From Notospermus geniculatus (Eukaryota > Nemertea > Pilidiophora > Heteronemertea > Lineidae), in contig NMRB01000014.1 of assembly GCA_002633025.1 (NCBI GenBank), positions 159,366-223,365 of the forward strand: a stretch of 64,000 nucleotides of DNA, in the 5' to 3' direction. The translations under genes were made by a program, and so were the position numbers. Below the pieces are notes generated by a model that was not told the DNA's origin, ran no database searches, and was given only the letters and a program-made list of their open reading frames with translations. Each line of letters begins with the position of its first letter. Position 1 is the first letter of the stretch. Below are positions 23,086 through 35,593 of the stretch, in pieces.

Positions 23086-23233
23086 AGCAAGGTTCATTGG
23101 CACACGGATCCGATCCGTTTCCAGTCCGTTTGCCCCTAGTTTTCCGGATGCGACAACGCTGAAGTCCATTTGATAGATTTTTTTACGGACATCACATGAA
23201 CCGGACCAATTCCGTGTGCCAATGAACCTTGCT
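23086..23233. mobile_element. PIF/Harbinger-like MITE with TTA target duplication
   Basis: The ends are AGCAAGGTTCATTGGCACAC and GTGTGCCAATGAACCTTGCT, flanked by TTA at 23083-23085 and 23234-23236. The element is 148 bp and has no coding capacity. Superfamily is inferred from the TTA duplication. Confidence 0.75.
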
Positions 23234-23236
23234 TTA

Positions 23237-25072
23237 GGGAATTTCCCGCGTCTGTATCTGATATTGGGATTTCCTCACTCTAGGACATTGAACCATCGTT
23301 TAATTCCTTCCTTGATGAAGTTGATACTGAATAGAACGAAAAATATCTCTCAATTCTGATGATCACAAAGGTTCATTAACGTCCCATTTTCTTTTCCTTC
23401 ACGGAAAGTTGCTTGTTAGGTATTTCAATGCCGTCAGGTGTCACAGAGAGGCCTTTCAAGTTTTTCAAAGTCATCACACACCCTGTTAAGAGGGTTAATC
23501 AGGCGTCACATTTCTTATCCACCTCAGGATACTGTAACATTCCGTGGTGACGCATAGGGAAATTCTATCTGGAAGTTTCATCACGAGGCAACTCCCAATT
23601 ACCTCAGAGATACCTCGTGACGGGTTCGAGAATGACACGACCGACTTACGTAGCAAACGTGTAATTTTGTTTGTGGCTGAAAAAAAATGTGTAGGCCTAA
23701 TCTACATGCCTGTCATATTTTTATTGTCATTGATTGTCCATTTTGCCCGGCGCCTTTCTTTGAAAGATTCGCCGCAGGTCATCCACAAGTACCATTAATT
23801 TGCAAAAATCAACTCACGCCAACCTTGAAATGTTTTAATGATGACCAAGTCGCCAACAAACTGTTCGACCTAAATTATCAATGATGACACTTCAGTGATA
23901 TAACAACACGGTAGACCCTCTGATCGCATTGTTGTGTTGTATGAATCGTGAATGCGTCATTTACACATGTAGGCCTACTAAAATGCTAATTTCCCTATTT
24001 CAATTTTGTAATCGTTCTGTATTTCGGCAAAGAGAGTTCTTTGAAAAAGCGTTAAAATTTTAATATTTGAATGTCCTTTAAAACTTTAAACCGTGGAGAG
24101 TAGGCCTAAACGGAAACACTACTTGCATCATATCTGCAAGACAACCTGCAGCAAAGTAGACAATTCAAAGACGATACGCCATCTACTGAATATGGATATT
24201 CAGCGTCCTCCTGCCATGCGTGCTGACATCATCCATGCTCTTTTCAAGGCAGAAATTCCTTTTCTTAATCAAATTCTAACGTGACCTTGGACTCCTTTCC
24301 AAGAAAGTCGCGAAAGATAGCCAGAGGGTCTATCGCGGGTTGTCGTGTGTTGCCTTTGTCAGTCAAAATGATGATGATGATAATGAGCTGTTAGTAATGT
24401 TTTACCTGTAATGACAGAAAATATGGTTCTTATGGGCCACCGTATACAGCTGCATGACATCTTTTGGATGAAGCCCAATGCCGACACTAAAACAGAGTCT
24501 CTGGTATTACGTCTCCTGCAGGCTTCATCGCCATTCAAAATCAATTTTGGGACAGTGTTGCCCTGACTGGGGTTCTCTCTGAAGGTCAGACAACCCGATT
24601 TTACTTTCTTGCCAGTTCGACAACTTCAGTGACGAAAAGCTGTTGGCCACAAATTTGGAAATAATGCCAATCTCCGTTAATTTTTACTTCGGCAGATGGG
24701 GATTCTTATTGAAATATGAGACATATGACTGTAAGTGGGGGTTTCTTGTTGAAATATGAGACATATGACTGTAAGTGTTACATTTACAAAGGCGTTTTGC
24801 CAGAGAGATCACGTAGTAGGCCCTTGCTTCATGCAACATTCAACCGGAAGATGGATTGCACAAGACTGGGAACTCTGACAACTGAATCATCACGTGTTGT
24901 AACAAAAACGACGTAATTGTAGGGATGAATTGGCCTACCATGCATCATTCTATAAAAGAAGTCAACGCTAACGTGTGAGGTATTGCTTGACTTTTCTTAA
25001 AGACATTCTCCTACCTTTTGCATATAACCCAGGAGTTGGAACGGGACGGTAGCAGTCAGCATCACTGCTTTT
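23237..25072. repeat. Gene-free stretch with a 38-bp direct repeat
   Basis: A direct repeat of TTGAAATATGAGACATATGA occurs at 24702-24740 and 24741-24777. No exon or element boundary is supported elsewhere in this stretch. Confidence 0.5.
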
Positions 25073-25397
25073 CACTGTTAGAAAAAACAGAAGGTTCTAC
25101 AGAATAGTCCGTGCAGCAGAGTTTCATTAAGCACTTTCTGTAAATTTACAGAAAGGATTCGGGGTCAAAGGAATATTATGTCATTGCCCATGACCCTTTG
25201 TTTGGACGGTCCCTCCTAGGTGTTACATAAAACGCAGGTCATTGGTTCAGATGCAATGCCTTAACTAACCAAAAATTCATAAGCGAGCCTTATAAATTTT
25301 TGTTTTAACTAAAAGTGCCTCCTGTAATTTCACAGAAAGTGCTTGAAACTCTGCTGCCAGAAAATTCTGTTAAATTCTTCTGTTTTTTCTAACAGTG
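25073..25397. mobile_element. Foldback element with CACTGTTAGAAAA ends
   Basis: The ends are CACTGTTAGAAAAAACAGAAG (first 20: CACTGTTAGAAAAAACAGAA) and TTCTGTTTTTTCTAACAGTG. Sub-terminal complementarity covers GCAGAGTTTC...GAAACTCTGC and CACTTTCTGT...ACAGAAAGTG. It is 325 bp long with TT on both sides. The CACT start recalls CACTA/Mirage/Chapaev (CMC) transposons. Confidence 0.65.
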
Positions 25398-27576
25398 TTG
25401 GATATTCAGGCATGTCGGAGCCCAAATTGCGTGTTGCGTTGAGCTGAAGCTGATAACAAATAAGGGATCATTGCTCTGGGATGTATCTATATATTATTCT
25501 AATATGCAGGCTTTTTTCTAATGTCAAGTATAACAGCAGACGAAGGTTTCAGTTTGATACATCTCCCTCTGGCGACATTTTTGTGCACTGGTGAATAAAG
25601 ATATGTCACTTTGTGGCTGTTTATAAAACGCTGAATGAGCGGCGAGTGTCCTGCTAAAATATTTATCGGTCATTCTCACTTCTGCTAGGGAAAAATCCAC
25701 AGGTGGGTTATACCTTTAAGTTCCCTTAACGAGAACCGGATGTAGAAAAACATGGAAAAAATGTTTCGAAAACGCATACAATGCCTCTTGGATTGTTTTG
25801 AACACGTTTCTCCCTGATTATCACTGACACAAACCTAGATGGATCTCACGTCTTGAATATCTTCTTGTGCTCATTCCAGGGTTGAGTCAGCGTTCTTTCA
25901 TTCAGTGCTACCGTCTGCCCTGCCAGAACGAGTCCAAATTTGGCGCCAACTCTGAATCAGCCCTGACCGCAAATATTCGTGAACGCTGGATGCGATAGAA
26001 ATGCGTTCTTCAGAGAGCGAAATATAGAAAAGACCAGATGGCGGGTGAGAAATAAAAACATTTTTTATCATTTTGATGAGTGGGAGGGTTTTGTAAGTGC
26101 GAAGATGCCGGATGGTTTGATATGCAAATAGGCCTACATGCGGTGCTCCGTTTTGTCAATAACGTCCGCTTTTGCACTGCAGCGGAAATACTCAGGCTGA
26201 CCCTTCCCTCTGTTTATGGGGATGCCTCCTGTTCCTTCATTTTCTTACGGACTTGTTTGGTCCAGAACCAAGTTTGAAGGATCGCAGTGGCGTGTAAACC
26301 GTATGCAAATTCACTGTGACGTTTCTTGCATTCAGATTTTCGCGCTAGAATAACCGATTATGATTATACGCAGTAGTTGGTTTGAAAGATAATGGATTAA
26401 TGGATAAGTCAACCTCGTGTCAATTGTCGCCAACATTCACACGGACTGGGGCTTGAGTATCGGGCCTATGTGAAGGCTTGACAGGGATGAGCTACGCTGC
26501 TCTTCAGAGGACCTTAGGTGTGTTGATCGACTTTTCACACCAACTGCCTCAACTTCAGTCTCCGGATCTCCTGGGTGATATTCTCGCCACGGACCTATTT
26601 TTTATCAACGTTTTTTCTCTGTCGTGGATACCATGGGTTTGTCTCGTGCAAATTCCGATGTAAAGCCCCTTGATTTTGGTATAAAGTGATCGGAAGCGAA
26701 TGACCAAATGAGAGGACTCTCATCTCCCTAAGCTCGGGTAAGTCCGCCTGGAATGTGAGCGTGGGCTGAGGGTGTTACTGGCATTCGTTGACCTACATTC
26801 ACCGGAAATGATTCAGATATAGGCCTATAGTTAGTACAGCTGTTCTTACCCTTACCTGTACTCAATTTTTGTAGTCCTTGAATCAGAGAGCTTGATGGGA
26901 ACTGGGGTAATAATGTAGCTAACAATTATGAGGCATTTTTAAGTCATCATTTTTTTCATTCTGACCACACGAGAATGGCCTCGTTCACTACTTTATTTCC
27001 AATGTAATATACATGCCGTTAACAAACCTGGTGTGCAATATTTATTAAATCAAAACTTAGTAAGCCATTTCACTCGTCGTACTCAAAACAACGCCTCGAA
27101 AAACAAAGCTTGCAGTAACCAAGGAAAATAGCTGATGGCGGCCATCTTGGACTCCACACCCGTTGTTCCCGTCCATCTATTCTCTTACCTGTAGATATGT
27201 TAATGGCATTAGATAATAATAAATGAAGTAGTGACAAAAGCAGGAGAAACTGGGCCACGATCCGTTTTCATATATTCATCTTTATCATCCATATTTCACA
27301 TCCTGGAGGTGTTTTTGTAAATGTTTTATTTGGCATCTGGCCACTCACATGACGGTTTCATATTTTTTTCGTAAATTGCTTCGTTTTAGACGAAATAATG
27401 TTTGTTTTGTTTCATGTTTTCTACGTTCACCAGTTAAGTTCACTGACGTTTTGCCATTGTCTAATTAAGAAGTTTGCATAAGGTGCTCGGGGGATGAAAT
27501 GTTCAAGTTGGACCTGTCTAATGATGTCAGCCACATCGTAATCAGTTTCCTTTCGGGAGCACCCTTCATGGCACGA
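25398..27576. other. Gene-free stretch
   Basis: Only short open frames with no recognisable domain. No long inverted or tandem repeat seen. Confidence 0.5.
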
Positions 27577-28476
27577 TAGGGGAAAGCGGGGCTGGTTGTA
27601 ACACTTTTCCGTTTGAGGTCCATTACTTCCTTATTACAGGACGTATCTATAACCTGCTTGGTCTTTTGAATATTTGATGTCAATGGTTACTTGTGCATTG
27701 AACAAAGTTTAGCCATCTCTATCGAGGTCTCTGAAAAATGGGTCCAAAGTCGACTGTTACAACCAACCCCGACAAAAATTGTGTGGTTGGTTGTAACACA
27801 TCTCAAAAAGTGAGCATGGCAAATTTCCCTTTATTTCTTCATGTGTTTCTCAAAATGACGCAGGGATTTGTCTCCTAAATGAATCTCTAAACACAGCAAA
27901 TCCGTTCTTCTTACAAAAAATTAATCGATTGAACAGTCTAGGGGAGGGATGAGGATGGATGAAAACCTTAATTTTGCCTATCCCAAAGTGGTGAGTTAGG
28001 CAATTTGTTTTTTTGCCATTTTCTCAAAACCTGACAAAAATGAGATAGGCAATTATCTTAGCAGGGTGACGATGTTACAACGTTTGTTACAACCAACCCC
28101 ACCTATAGTTCAGGTCAAATGCGTGCTGCAATACCAAAGCATGTGGAAATGGGGCTTATCACGCTGGACCAGTTGTACAGGCTTTACATCATTATTCAAA
28201 TAGTATTCTAACAAACTTCTAAAACTGCACAGGTAGTAAAGCAGGAGAGCTTTTCTGATCATTTTCTGGTCATTTTTTACTTACATGTATGCATTAAAAA
28301 TGGTTTTTGTCGATTTTTTGGAAAGTCAATTTGGACATTCAGATGCCCTTTGGTAAAAAGACGGCAAATATCAAGTTTCAATGTATGTCGGGAATCTCAG
28401 CCCCTCCCAGTGGATATTCAAGGGAATATTACCTGTTACAACCTACCCCTGTTACAACCAGCCTCGCTCTCCCCTA
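27577..28476. mobile_element. 900-bp non-autonomous DNA transposon with TGGTTGTAAC sub-terminal repeats
   Basis: The ends are TAGGGGAAAGCGGGGCTGGT and ACCAGCCTCGCTCTCCCCTA. Several copies of GTTACAACCAACCCC or its complement (near 27760, 27786, 28085, 28437, 28450) are spread through the element, as expected of transposase-binding sites. TA at each tip may be the target duplication. No transposase is encoded. Confidence 0.7.
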
Positions 28477-28769
28477 CAGGCCTGATTAGAAATAGTTTGA
28501 CACCAACACAAAATGAGCGTCGAAGTAGGCCTACCAGTCACTTGCTGCCGCAAGGAGGCTTGACGGTTCCCACAAATAGTTCAAAGGAGTGGCTAGGCCT
28601 ATGAATTCATCGATCATTGTCCGCCATTTTATGCTTACATAAAAATGGGCCAAGGACATACTATTAAATGATAAGTGACATTCTATTTTTAGTGATTACG
28701 ACTTTTTGGATATATTTTCGTTTTGCCACGTCGATCATCAGCATCGGTAGCTGACGTTTTTTCAAAGTT

Positions 28770-28898
28770 ATGGGTCATAAGAATAAAGACTAAGTAGGCT
28801 AAATGCTTTTACCTGAAATTTTGCAATGCAAATGCACTAGACAATGCTGTACAAATCTGAAGTAAAAGCATTTGCTAGTCTTTATTCATATGACCCAT
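28770..28898. mobile_element. Palindromic MITE, ATGGGTCATAWGAATAAAGAC family (copy 1)
   Basis: The ends are ATGGGTCATAAGAATAAAGA and TCTTTATTCATATGACCCAT, with AAATGCTTTTAC / GTAAAAGCATTT inside. Family partner: 59511-59638. Confidence 0.75.
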
Positions 28899-28987
28899 TG
28901 TTACGAAGCCACACATACACGTTTTGCTCTCATGCTGGTGTTTCACTTTTGTACTTGTGTTCCCGTTGATCGAACTAAACCCGTTTA

Positions 28988-29141
28988 GGGAGGTTTAGAA
29001 ATCAAACGATATAATAAAACGTAAACTTTACGACAACGTTATTTTTCAGACTACACATTCACCAGATTTATATTGCATTTTCGGTACAAAAATAACGTTT
29101 TCGTTAACGTTTCCGTTTATCGTTTGACTTCTAAACCTCTC
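28988..29141. mobile_element. Palindromic MITE, GGGAGGTTTAGAAATC family (copy 1)
   Basis: The ends are GGGAGGTTTAGAAATCAAAC and GTTTGACTTCTAAACCTCTC, flanked by TA. The core carries ACAACGTTATTTTT...AAAAATAACGTT. Partner: 30251-30405, in inverted orientation. Confidence 0.75.
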
Positions 29142-29143
29142 TA

Positions 29144-30250
29144 TTGATGCATTTGGGCGTACGGCAGTGAAAAACATCCCTTGACAATCTAGACCCACAA
29201 GACATTAGTCCCATGATAAGCTTCTTATATTATGTAGCCAAACGTCTGAGATCCCAACATGCCTCTTGGTCAGATGGTAGACCAGTTACGAGGTGATACA
29301 GCGGTCTCTACGGCACTTTCATCACAGTATAGGCTTAGTGCCGATTCTATTATGCACCACGATAAACATATTATACTTTTATTGCTTTTTGATTGTCCGA
29401 TATGGGAGATTAGACGTAATCACAGCGAAGAGCCTAGAACGAAATCAGTGGTTATTCTGTGGTCAATCAGTTCAGATCATCAACGTACTCGAAATTATTG
29501 ACGGCAAATGTCGATGTCAGCAAATTTTATGATTGTCACATGGTATTATTGGTTGGCAATCAGAAACCCAGTTCGAATATTGCTTGATCCACTGTACGTA
29601 GATTCAGATTGGCCGCATTCAAAGTACATGTAAGGTGCAGTCAAATTTGTTTCAATATGAAACTTTCAGGCCAAAATCGCTTCATATTCCTCCCGGCATG
29701 AGTCAGGTTCCTCCCTGTCTCTACCTGTGTCACAAATTTTGCGGATGCTCGATTTTCGATACGCCTGAAGGTGGATCAAATATCGGCAAATATTTGTAAA
29801 AAACGGCGCCACTCGTGGCCCGTAGGTATTTTTGGAAGCATTTCCGAGAAATTTCATTTCATGTCGGTATCCTGGGGGCTTCGACAACTTCTGATATCGC
29901 ACTTTCATTGATATCAATTGCTGAGAATATTTGGTTTTAGAATCAGGCAGGTTATTCTCAAAGACATGTCAGTTTTGATAACACTAACAGGTTCGGACTA
30001 TGTTCTTATTTCAGGAATTTAGAACGTCACTTGGAACCACTTGGTGCCATCACGTCTTTCTGCGAAAACGTGGCCATCACGGGATGTAACGCATGGACTA
30101 AACTAGGCCTACTTGGAAATGATTCTTGAATGGTCATGAGTTGCTTCTTGGCTTACAGTAATTATAATAAGTAAAAGACGTTCGAAAGCATTGAACAGGT
30201 CATACTAATTAATACAATGGTTAGGTTTAATAACACATGTCCTCGCCTTC
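29144..30250. other. Gene-free stretch between two related MITEs
   Basis: A minus-strand frame at 29666-29917 is open but has no recognisable domain and no splice support. Nothing else seen. Confidence 0.45.
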
Positions 30251-30405
30251 AGTTTAAGAAATCAAACGATAAACGTTAAGTTTACGCGGACAACGTTATT
30301 TTTTGTACCGAAAATGCAATATACATGTATAATCTGGTGAATTCGCAGTATGAAAAATAACGTTGTCGTAAAGATAACGTTTAACGTTTGATTTCTTAAA
30401 CTCCC
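30251..30405. mobile_element. Palindromic MITE, GGGAGGTTTAGAAATC family (copy 2)
   Basis: Read on the minus strand it starts GGGAGTTTAAGAAATCAAAC and is flanked by TA; the other tip has lost its GGG (AGTTTAAGAAATC at 30251). The core matches copy 1, including the ATTCACCAGAT segment. Confidence 0.7.
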
Positions 30406-30407
30406 TA

Positions 30408-31141
30408 ATATGAATTTGGATCATCGCAATTGTTGTTTACCCAAACCAGGGTAGCCGGGATGGTGTTCTGCAGCCTTTACCCCGTGACTCAAAGGACTTG
30501 AATCTGGCACAACATGGGACACGATAGACCCTCGTAACTTATGCTCTTATCAGTCAGTGACATTAATGTTTGCTCTGTATTCCGCAATATATTTGAGTTT
30601 TTTTTTCGCATTTTGACATTATTTTACCCCGCAGTAGGATATTTTATGGTTTTTCTCCAGGGCATAGCCCTATGACATAACATCATGTAGAGCACGCTGA
30701 GATCCCTGGAATACTGGCTCCGTTGATAACACTCTGCACCAGTACGGCCGTTGAGGCAACCCGGGTGGGGCAGCGAAGTTAGTGCCGCGTGGATCAAGAC
30801 GTTGTTGGTCAGTACATAGCGTGAAGCACACGAATGCTTGTGCTGCAGCGTCAGGCCTCCGATGTGTCGGGCTATCAAACCGATTGACTGTCACGGCTGA
30901 CGCGTTTCAAAGAATAACGGCGGCGGTGACAGCAGGGTAATCAATGAGAACCTATAAATACATGTAATATGAAGTTGATATACCGGTAGGTCTGTTGCTC
31001 AAAAGGCTTATCCTGAAATCCACACACGGTCACTGGTCGATTTCGCTCAGTACGAGTAGTGGTCCGAACCGAAATATTGCTGCTGAGCGACCTCTTAGAT
31101 GTGAAATACGGCATATATCGCAACGGAGCGCATTTCTTTCC
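30408..31141. other. Gene-free stretch
   Basis: Open minus-strand frames at 30624-30894 show no domain. No repeat seen. Confidence 0.45.
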
Positions 31142-31144
31142 TCA

Positions 31145-31459
31145 GGGACCGTCTCAAAAAAACCTTGAAGCCAAAGAAGTGTAATTTTTTTCACTTCTGT
31201 CTTGACCCCTCCCCCTCAGAAGTGAAATTTCGCCAACTAATTGGCTTCTCTCATGGGTGTTATTACACAAGTCTTATTAACATAATGAATGTAGTTTTTT
31301 TCGTTATTTCTCTACTTTTTGAAGAAAGATGTAATTACCGGTATATTTTTTTAAACCGAAATTCCATGAAGCCAATGGTGACCATGAAGTTAGCCACCCC
31401 TCCCCCCTAGTGAAAAAAATTACACTTCTTTGGCTTCAAGGTATTTTTGAGACGGTCCC
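31145..31459. mobile_element. Foldback element with 45-bp ends and TCA target duplication
   Basis: The ends are GGGACCGTCTCAAAAAAACC and its near complement ending TTTGAGACGGTCCC; complementarity extends through CTTGAAGCCAAAGAAGTGTA. TCA occurs at 31142-31144 and 31460-31462. The core has CCCCTCCCC tracts. Confidence 0.75.
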
Positions 31460-31462
31460 TCA

Positions 31463-32124
31463 ACTTAATAAAAATCTTCCAAGACAAAAAACGTCTTTCC
31501 TGCTTCTTAAATGGACTCAAATTGATCATGATACACAATCCGTTAATCTTGTGAATTAGTTTGGTGAACTTTGGGTGAACTTTCTGGCGCCTTCAGGTTG
31601 GGTCGATCTTATTGGTTACGCCCGGTGGTTACGATCTTATTTGTTACGTTCTTTTTGCACCAAACTCGAGTGCGAATGCGGGGGTGGCCACTCCAATATA
31701 TGGTCAATCGCTTTTAATCGTTCCTTCCTGTGTGCATGAAATTACTCTACTCTTGCTATTACATGTTATTAACTACATACATATACATACCGGTACATGT
31801 ATTGTGTGTTGTTTAATAAACAAAACAACACTTGTGATGATGTGCAATTTGTTCTGTCAGAAGGATGAATGTATACAGTAGTCCTAGCTTACAATGATCA
31901 AAAGATCTCTTTAAAAAGATCCACCACGAGGATTGTAGCCAAGCACTCCGGTAGTTGTCGTTCGTCGCAAATGAGGAAGTCCTGAAAAAAAGAGTATCGT
32001 ACAGTTCCAGAAATACAGATGGCGCTGGGATAAAGAATTTACCACTCCGAGGAATGACCTCGACGATATCCGTCCATGTGTATGTGAACAATACTGTATA
32101 TTAGAAAATCGCTTCCTACGGTAC
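31463..32124. other. Gene-free stretch
   Basis: No conserved frame or repeat seen; TACATACCGGTACATG-type low complexity near 31770. Confidence 0.45.
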
Positions 32125-32432
32125 CACTTCTAACCTAAAACATACCTCAGTAGTGACAGGCACACTTCTAACCTAAATAATAGACCTCAGTAGTGCCAGG
32201 CACCACTTCTAACCTAAATAGTATGCCTCAGTAGTGACAGGCACCACATCTAACCTAAATACCGGTAGTATACCTCAGTAGTGACAGGCACCACTTCTAA
32301 CCTAAATAATATACCTCAGTAGTGACACTGAGGCACATTCTAACCTAAATAATATACCTCAGTAGTGACAGGCACCACTTCTAACCTAAATTTTAATATA
32401 CCTCAGTACTGACAGGCACTACTTCAGGCACC
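32125..32432. repeat. 41-bp minisatellite, about seven units
   Basis: The unit runs from CTAACCTAAATAATATACC through TCAGTAGTGACAGGCACCAC. Units vary by substitution and short insertions (CCGGTA in the fourth, CTGAGG in the fifth). Confidence 0.9.
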
Positions 32433-32651
32433 GATATTTCACTGGTTGTGACTACCTGTAGGTTAAAATAATGTTGGGCCTACTTCCGTCAATGATAAAT
32501 TGATCATCCAAACCGCATATCAAATTGCGAAAACTTGCAAACCGGAACTGATGTATGTCTTCTAAATAGTCACTCAATGTTCGAACCATTTAGTAAGTGA
32601 GTTGTTTAGAACTACCGGAACCATTCGAAGGCTACATTAGCATCGCTGTTT

Positions 32652-32719
32652 AATCGTGTACAATCAAAGGTAACGCGGTTTGAAAATCGTGTATAATCAA
32701 AGGTAACATAATTTGAAAA
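32652..32719. repeat. 33-bp direct repeat, two units
   Basis: AATCGTGTAYAATCAAAGGT followed by AACRYRRTTTGAAA occurs twice in tandem. Confidence 0.7.
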
Positions 32720-32928
32720 TGTTAAGCATCACTTCCGGGCGCCTTTTTCCACCTGATATGATTAAATAAAGTTGTAGGGTAGGGATGGGCACTGAGTCAC
32801 TGTCATCTGTTTGGATTTTGCACCTTTGAATGAGGAGTGGAACAGCAATACCATGCCATCTGCGCACCATAACATCCCACTTAACATTTTTTTCTCACTT
32901 AAATATTAAAACTTTAAATCACGATTTA

Positions 32929-32988
32929 CCAGCTGAGTGTAAAAGTCACTTGAGTATCCCAGCCGAGTGTAAAAGTCACTTAAGTATC
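32929..32988. repeat. 30-bp direct repeat, two units
   Basis: CAGCYGAGTGTAAAAGTCAC followed by TTRAGTATCC occurs twice in tandem. Confidence 0.7.
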
Positions 32989-33742
32989 CAATCCCAACTT
33001 GTCGATGACTGGTCTCCTTTGATTTGGAGACGTTGATGACCAACGTTCTTGCCTACTTTACTCTTCAACTTTTTGTATCCTTGAAGCTAAATCATGATTA
33101 ACCTCCAAAAATATGTGAGAAAAGGTGACATGTTTATGCAAATTGTACGTTTATCACTGACTGTACCCGCATACCAACAGCGGAGCGTTTTTTCTTATAA
33201 AATTCTTGCTGGATTTTTATCATTTCATTATTATTTGAATCAGTTGATTCAAGTGTCTGGCCGGTAGCATCCTGTTCGTCGTGTTGACGGAACCACCCCC
33301 GCTTGCCTCATCATGCACGAGCTCAATCAGACAAAGGCGTGAGCGGGAAAATAAGATAAGTAGGTCTTTGTTCTCTCGGTCTCGTCATGTCATCCAAGAA
33401 ACCACGCCCATTCCTTTTACTCAAACTTTCCACCATTAATTAGCCAAGTCATGGACTCCTTCCCAACGTTTCTGATAAGGTTTTTTCACCGATCTAAGTC
33501 CGTATCTTTTCATCAATCAGGAGATAGTAACCTATTTTAAGTATCAGGAACAGGACTATGTCAGCGTGATAGATTTCTTTGCCGTATTGACCCAGAGGAT
33601 GTGACCCAAGGTTTTCCCCGTTTTGGACATCGTACGTGGAATATCCGTCGCGCTGACGGAAATACTGAAAAAGTGTTTTGTTACGAGTATGCACTGTCAA
33701 TGACTGTATACATGTTAACATTGTACAGGTACAGTACTCAAA

Positions 33743-33810
33743 TAAAATCTGACAATGCCATCTGGACAGCACTGCACTGTCCAGTGTCCAGATGGCATTG
33801 TTAGATTTTA
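33743..33810. repeat. Strong hairpin with 25-bp arms
   Basis: The arms are TAAAATCTGACAATGCCATC(TGGAC) and its complement, with one mismatch. Just right of it, CATAAAGGAATCAAACATAA (33812-33831) is repeated in inverted form at 34297-34316, so a larger foldback element of about 570 bp may exist, interrupted by the G-run and N at 33973. Confidence 0.6.
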
Positions 33811-33833
33811 CCATAAAGGAATCAAACATAAAT

Positions 33834-35417
33834 GTTTAACTGCGAACGATGAAGTAACTGAGGGATACACTTCATGTGTTGCCACCAGATGTCTCTCACT
33901 GCCTGAATTTTGGCTTTGCGTACTAGACAGGGGCTTCAACTTTTATCATGTTAATGGGGGGGGGGGGGGGTANGTACATGAATCTGTCAACTTGATGCCT
34001 TGAATTCCATTTCTGAGGATAACAGAGATATTTTCAGCACAATTAGTGTTCCATGTGCAAATGTACGTTAGGCTATTCAAATGTACACAGATGACCCTGC
34101 ACTCTCATCGGTCGTGGGGTTCTCATTAATTCAGTCCTTTTGTATCAGATCAACTTGTCTGAATTCAACAAAATTTGCACTAAACATGCAGACCAAGGGT
34201 CTTGCCTATCATAGGGAATGGTCAGAATGCAAATCTGTTGAGGTTTAAAGGGATGCTGTCCACATTTATAAAATGCTAAATTTGTAAGTTGAACCTTTAT
34301 GTTTGATTCCTTTATGATTTTACTGCATAGAAGGAAGTCGTATAGGATATCCCTCGCCGGTCCATTTCTACTCGAAGTTCGCCTCTCAAAACGAAACGAG
34401 CATTATATTGTTTCATCAGTTACTATCCCACAGTCATTCCTACCACAAAAAATTCCATTGAAAAAATTGATAATGATTCACATCCTCGATCAGAGGCAAT
34501 CATATAACTGTTTGTTAGTTTTTTCCTATTGGGATTGCTCATGTGGTTTGATTCACGTGAGAATGACGTTCATTAGCCAATCAACTGTAAGTTGTATCCA
34601 TCGAAACGTGTCCTCGGAAGGCATTGTTGGCACAATCATTGGACCACTAGGATTCAAATTCCCCCTACAAGCCTTCAATTTCTGGTAGCCTATGCTGAGC
34701 AGCAGGCCTATACTTCTAGCTACTCAGATGTCTTGGTCCAAGCGAGAGGTGGTCGGCATGTCGGTAACGCCGGTCATTTTCCGGCAGCAACAAGCAACAA
34801 TCCCCGCAGAGAGAATTTGGACAGGAAAGCACTTCAAGCATCCAAACCATGGTTCGTGACCTCTGCTCTAACTTTACCACCGTCTGGGTGTCATCTTTTA
34901 ATCCAATAATAATGAACAGCAATTAATTAATAAACCCTTCTCTAATTACAGATCCATCCGTTTAGCGTCCCTCGGTATTGCATGAGGTCGATGGGTGACT
35001 ACTAACAATTTCTTGAGAGAAGGATCAGCGACTGTCATTTCAGGCGGCGACGACCCCGGTAATTAGAGCTAAAATTCCACCTGTTGATCAAATGGGTAAG
35101 AGATCGTTGATTAGTCTTCGATTGTCTCATTCTGATCAGACGAGACACGCCTAAATGCTGAGTCCAGACGAAGATTCGGCACAGACGCGGAAAAGGCAGC
35201 ATCGTGATATCCTCTCCACCGCAGAAGCTACCCACGGATTTCGTCGCGTACGGTTCTCCGTCCAGCGTCCACAACTCAAGTGGACAGAATTTCACCAAGA
35301 AACAGTAAAGAAATGCATCAACGTTTCGGTGTTGCTGATGACTTCTGGAGAAGGAAACCAAATAGGCCTACTTAGGAGTTAGAGCGTTTGTATACTTTCT
35401 TTCGTTGCTGTTCCTCA
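33834..35417. other. Gene-free stretch with a G-run and N
   Basis: The homopolymer at 33957 and the N at 33973 are a sequencing break. An acceptor-like TTCTCTAATTACAG at 34951 and an open frame at 35155-35382 are not supported by homology or matching splice sites. Confidence 0.4.
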
Positions 35418-35498
35418 TCCTCCCACAGCAGGGCCCCTCTTCATGCACTCACTGCGAGTGGATGAAGAGGAGCGAGGTAAAACCCTGCTGTGGGAGGA
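35418..35498. repeat. Hairpin with TCCTCCCACAGCAGGG ends
   Basis: The ends are perfectly complementary over 16 bp, and a second stem CCTCTTCAT / GATGAAGAGG lies inside. Possible small foldback element; no target duplication seen. Confidence 0.55.
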
Positions 35499-35593
35499 CG
35501 CTGTTCTTTGTTTCCTTGGCTTCGTTGTTTCTGAAATCTTAAGGTTGCAGAATGAAGTTCGGTGTTCTTGTTGAACGATTGGTGGATCATTGA

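Noticed and set aside
32125-32432. Regularly spaced repeats resembling a CRISPR array
   Set aside because: The units are contiguous 41-bp tandem repeats with no unique spacers, in an animal genome.
35155-35382. 75-codon plus-strand frame with a protein-like composition
   Set aside because: The opposite strand is equally open, no splice sites match and no family is recognised.
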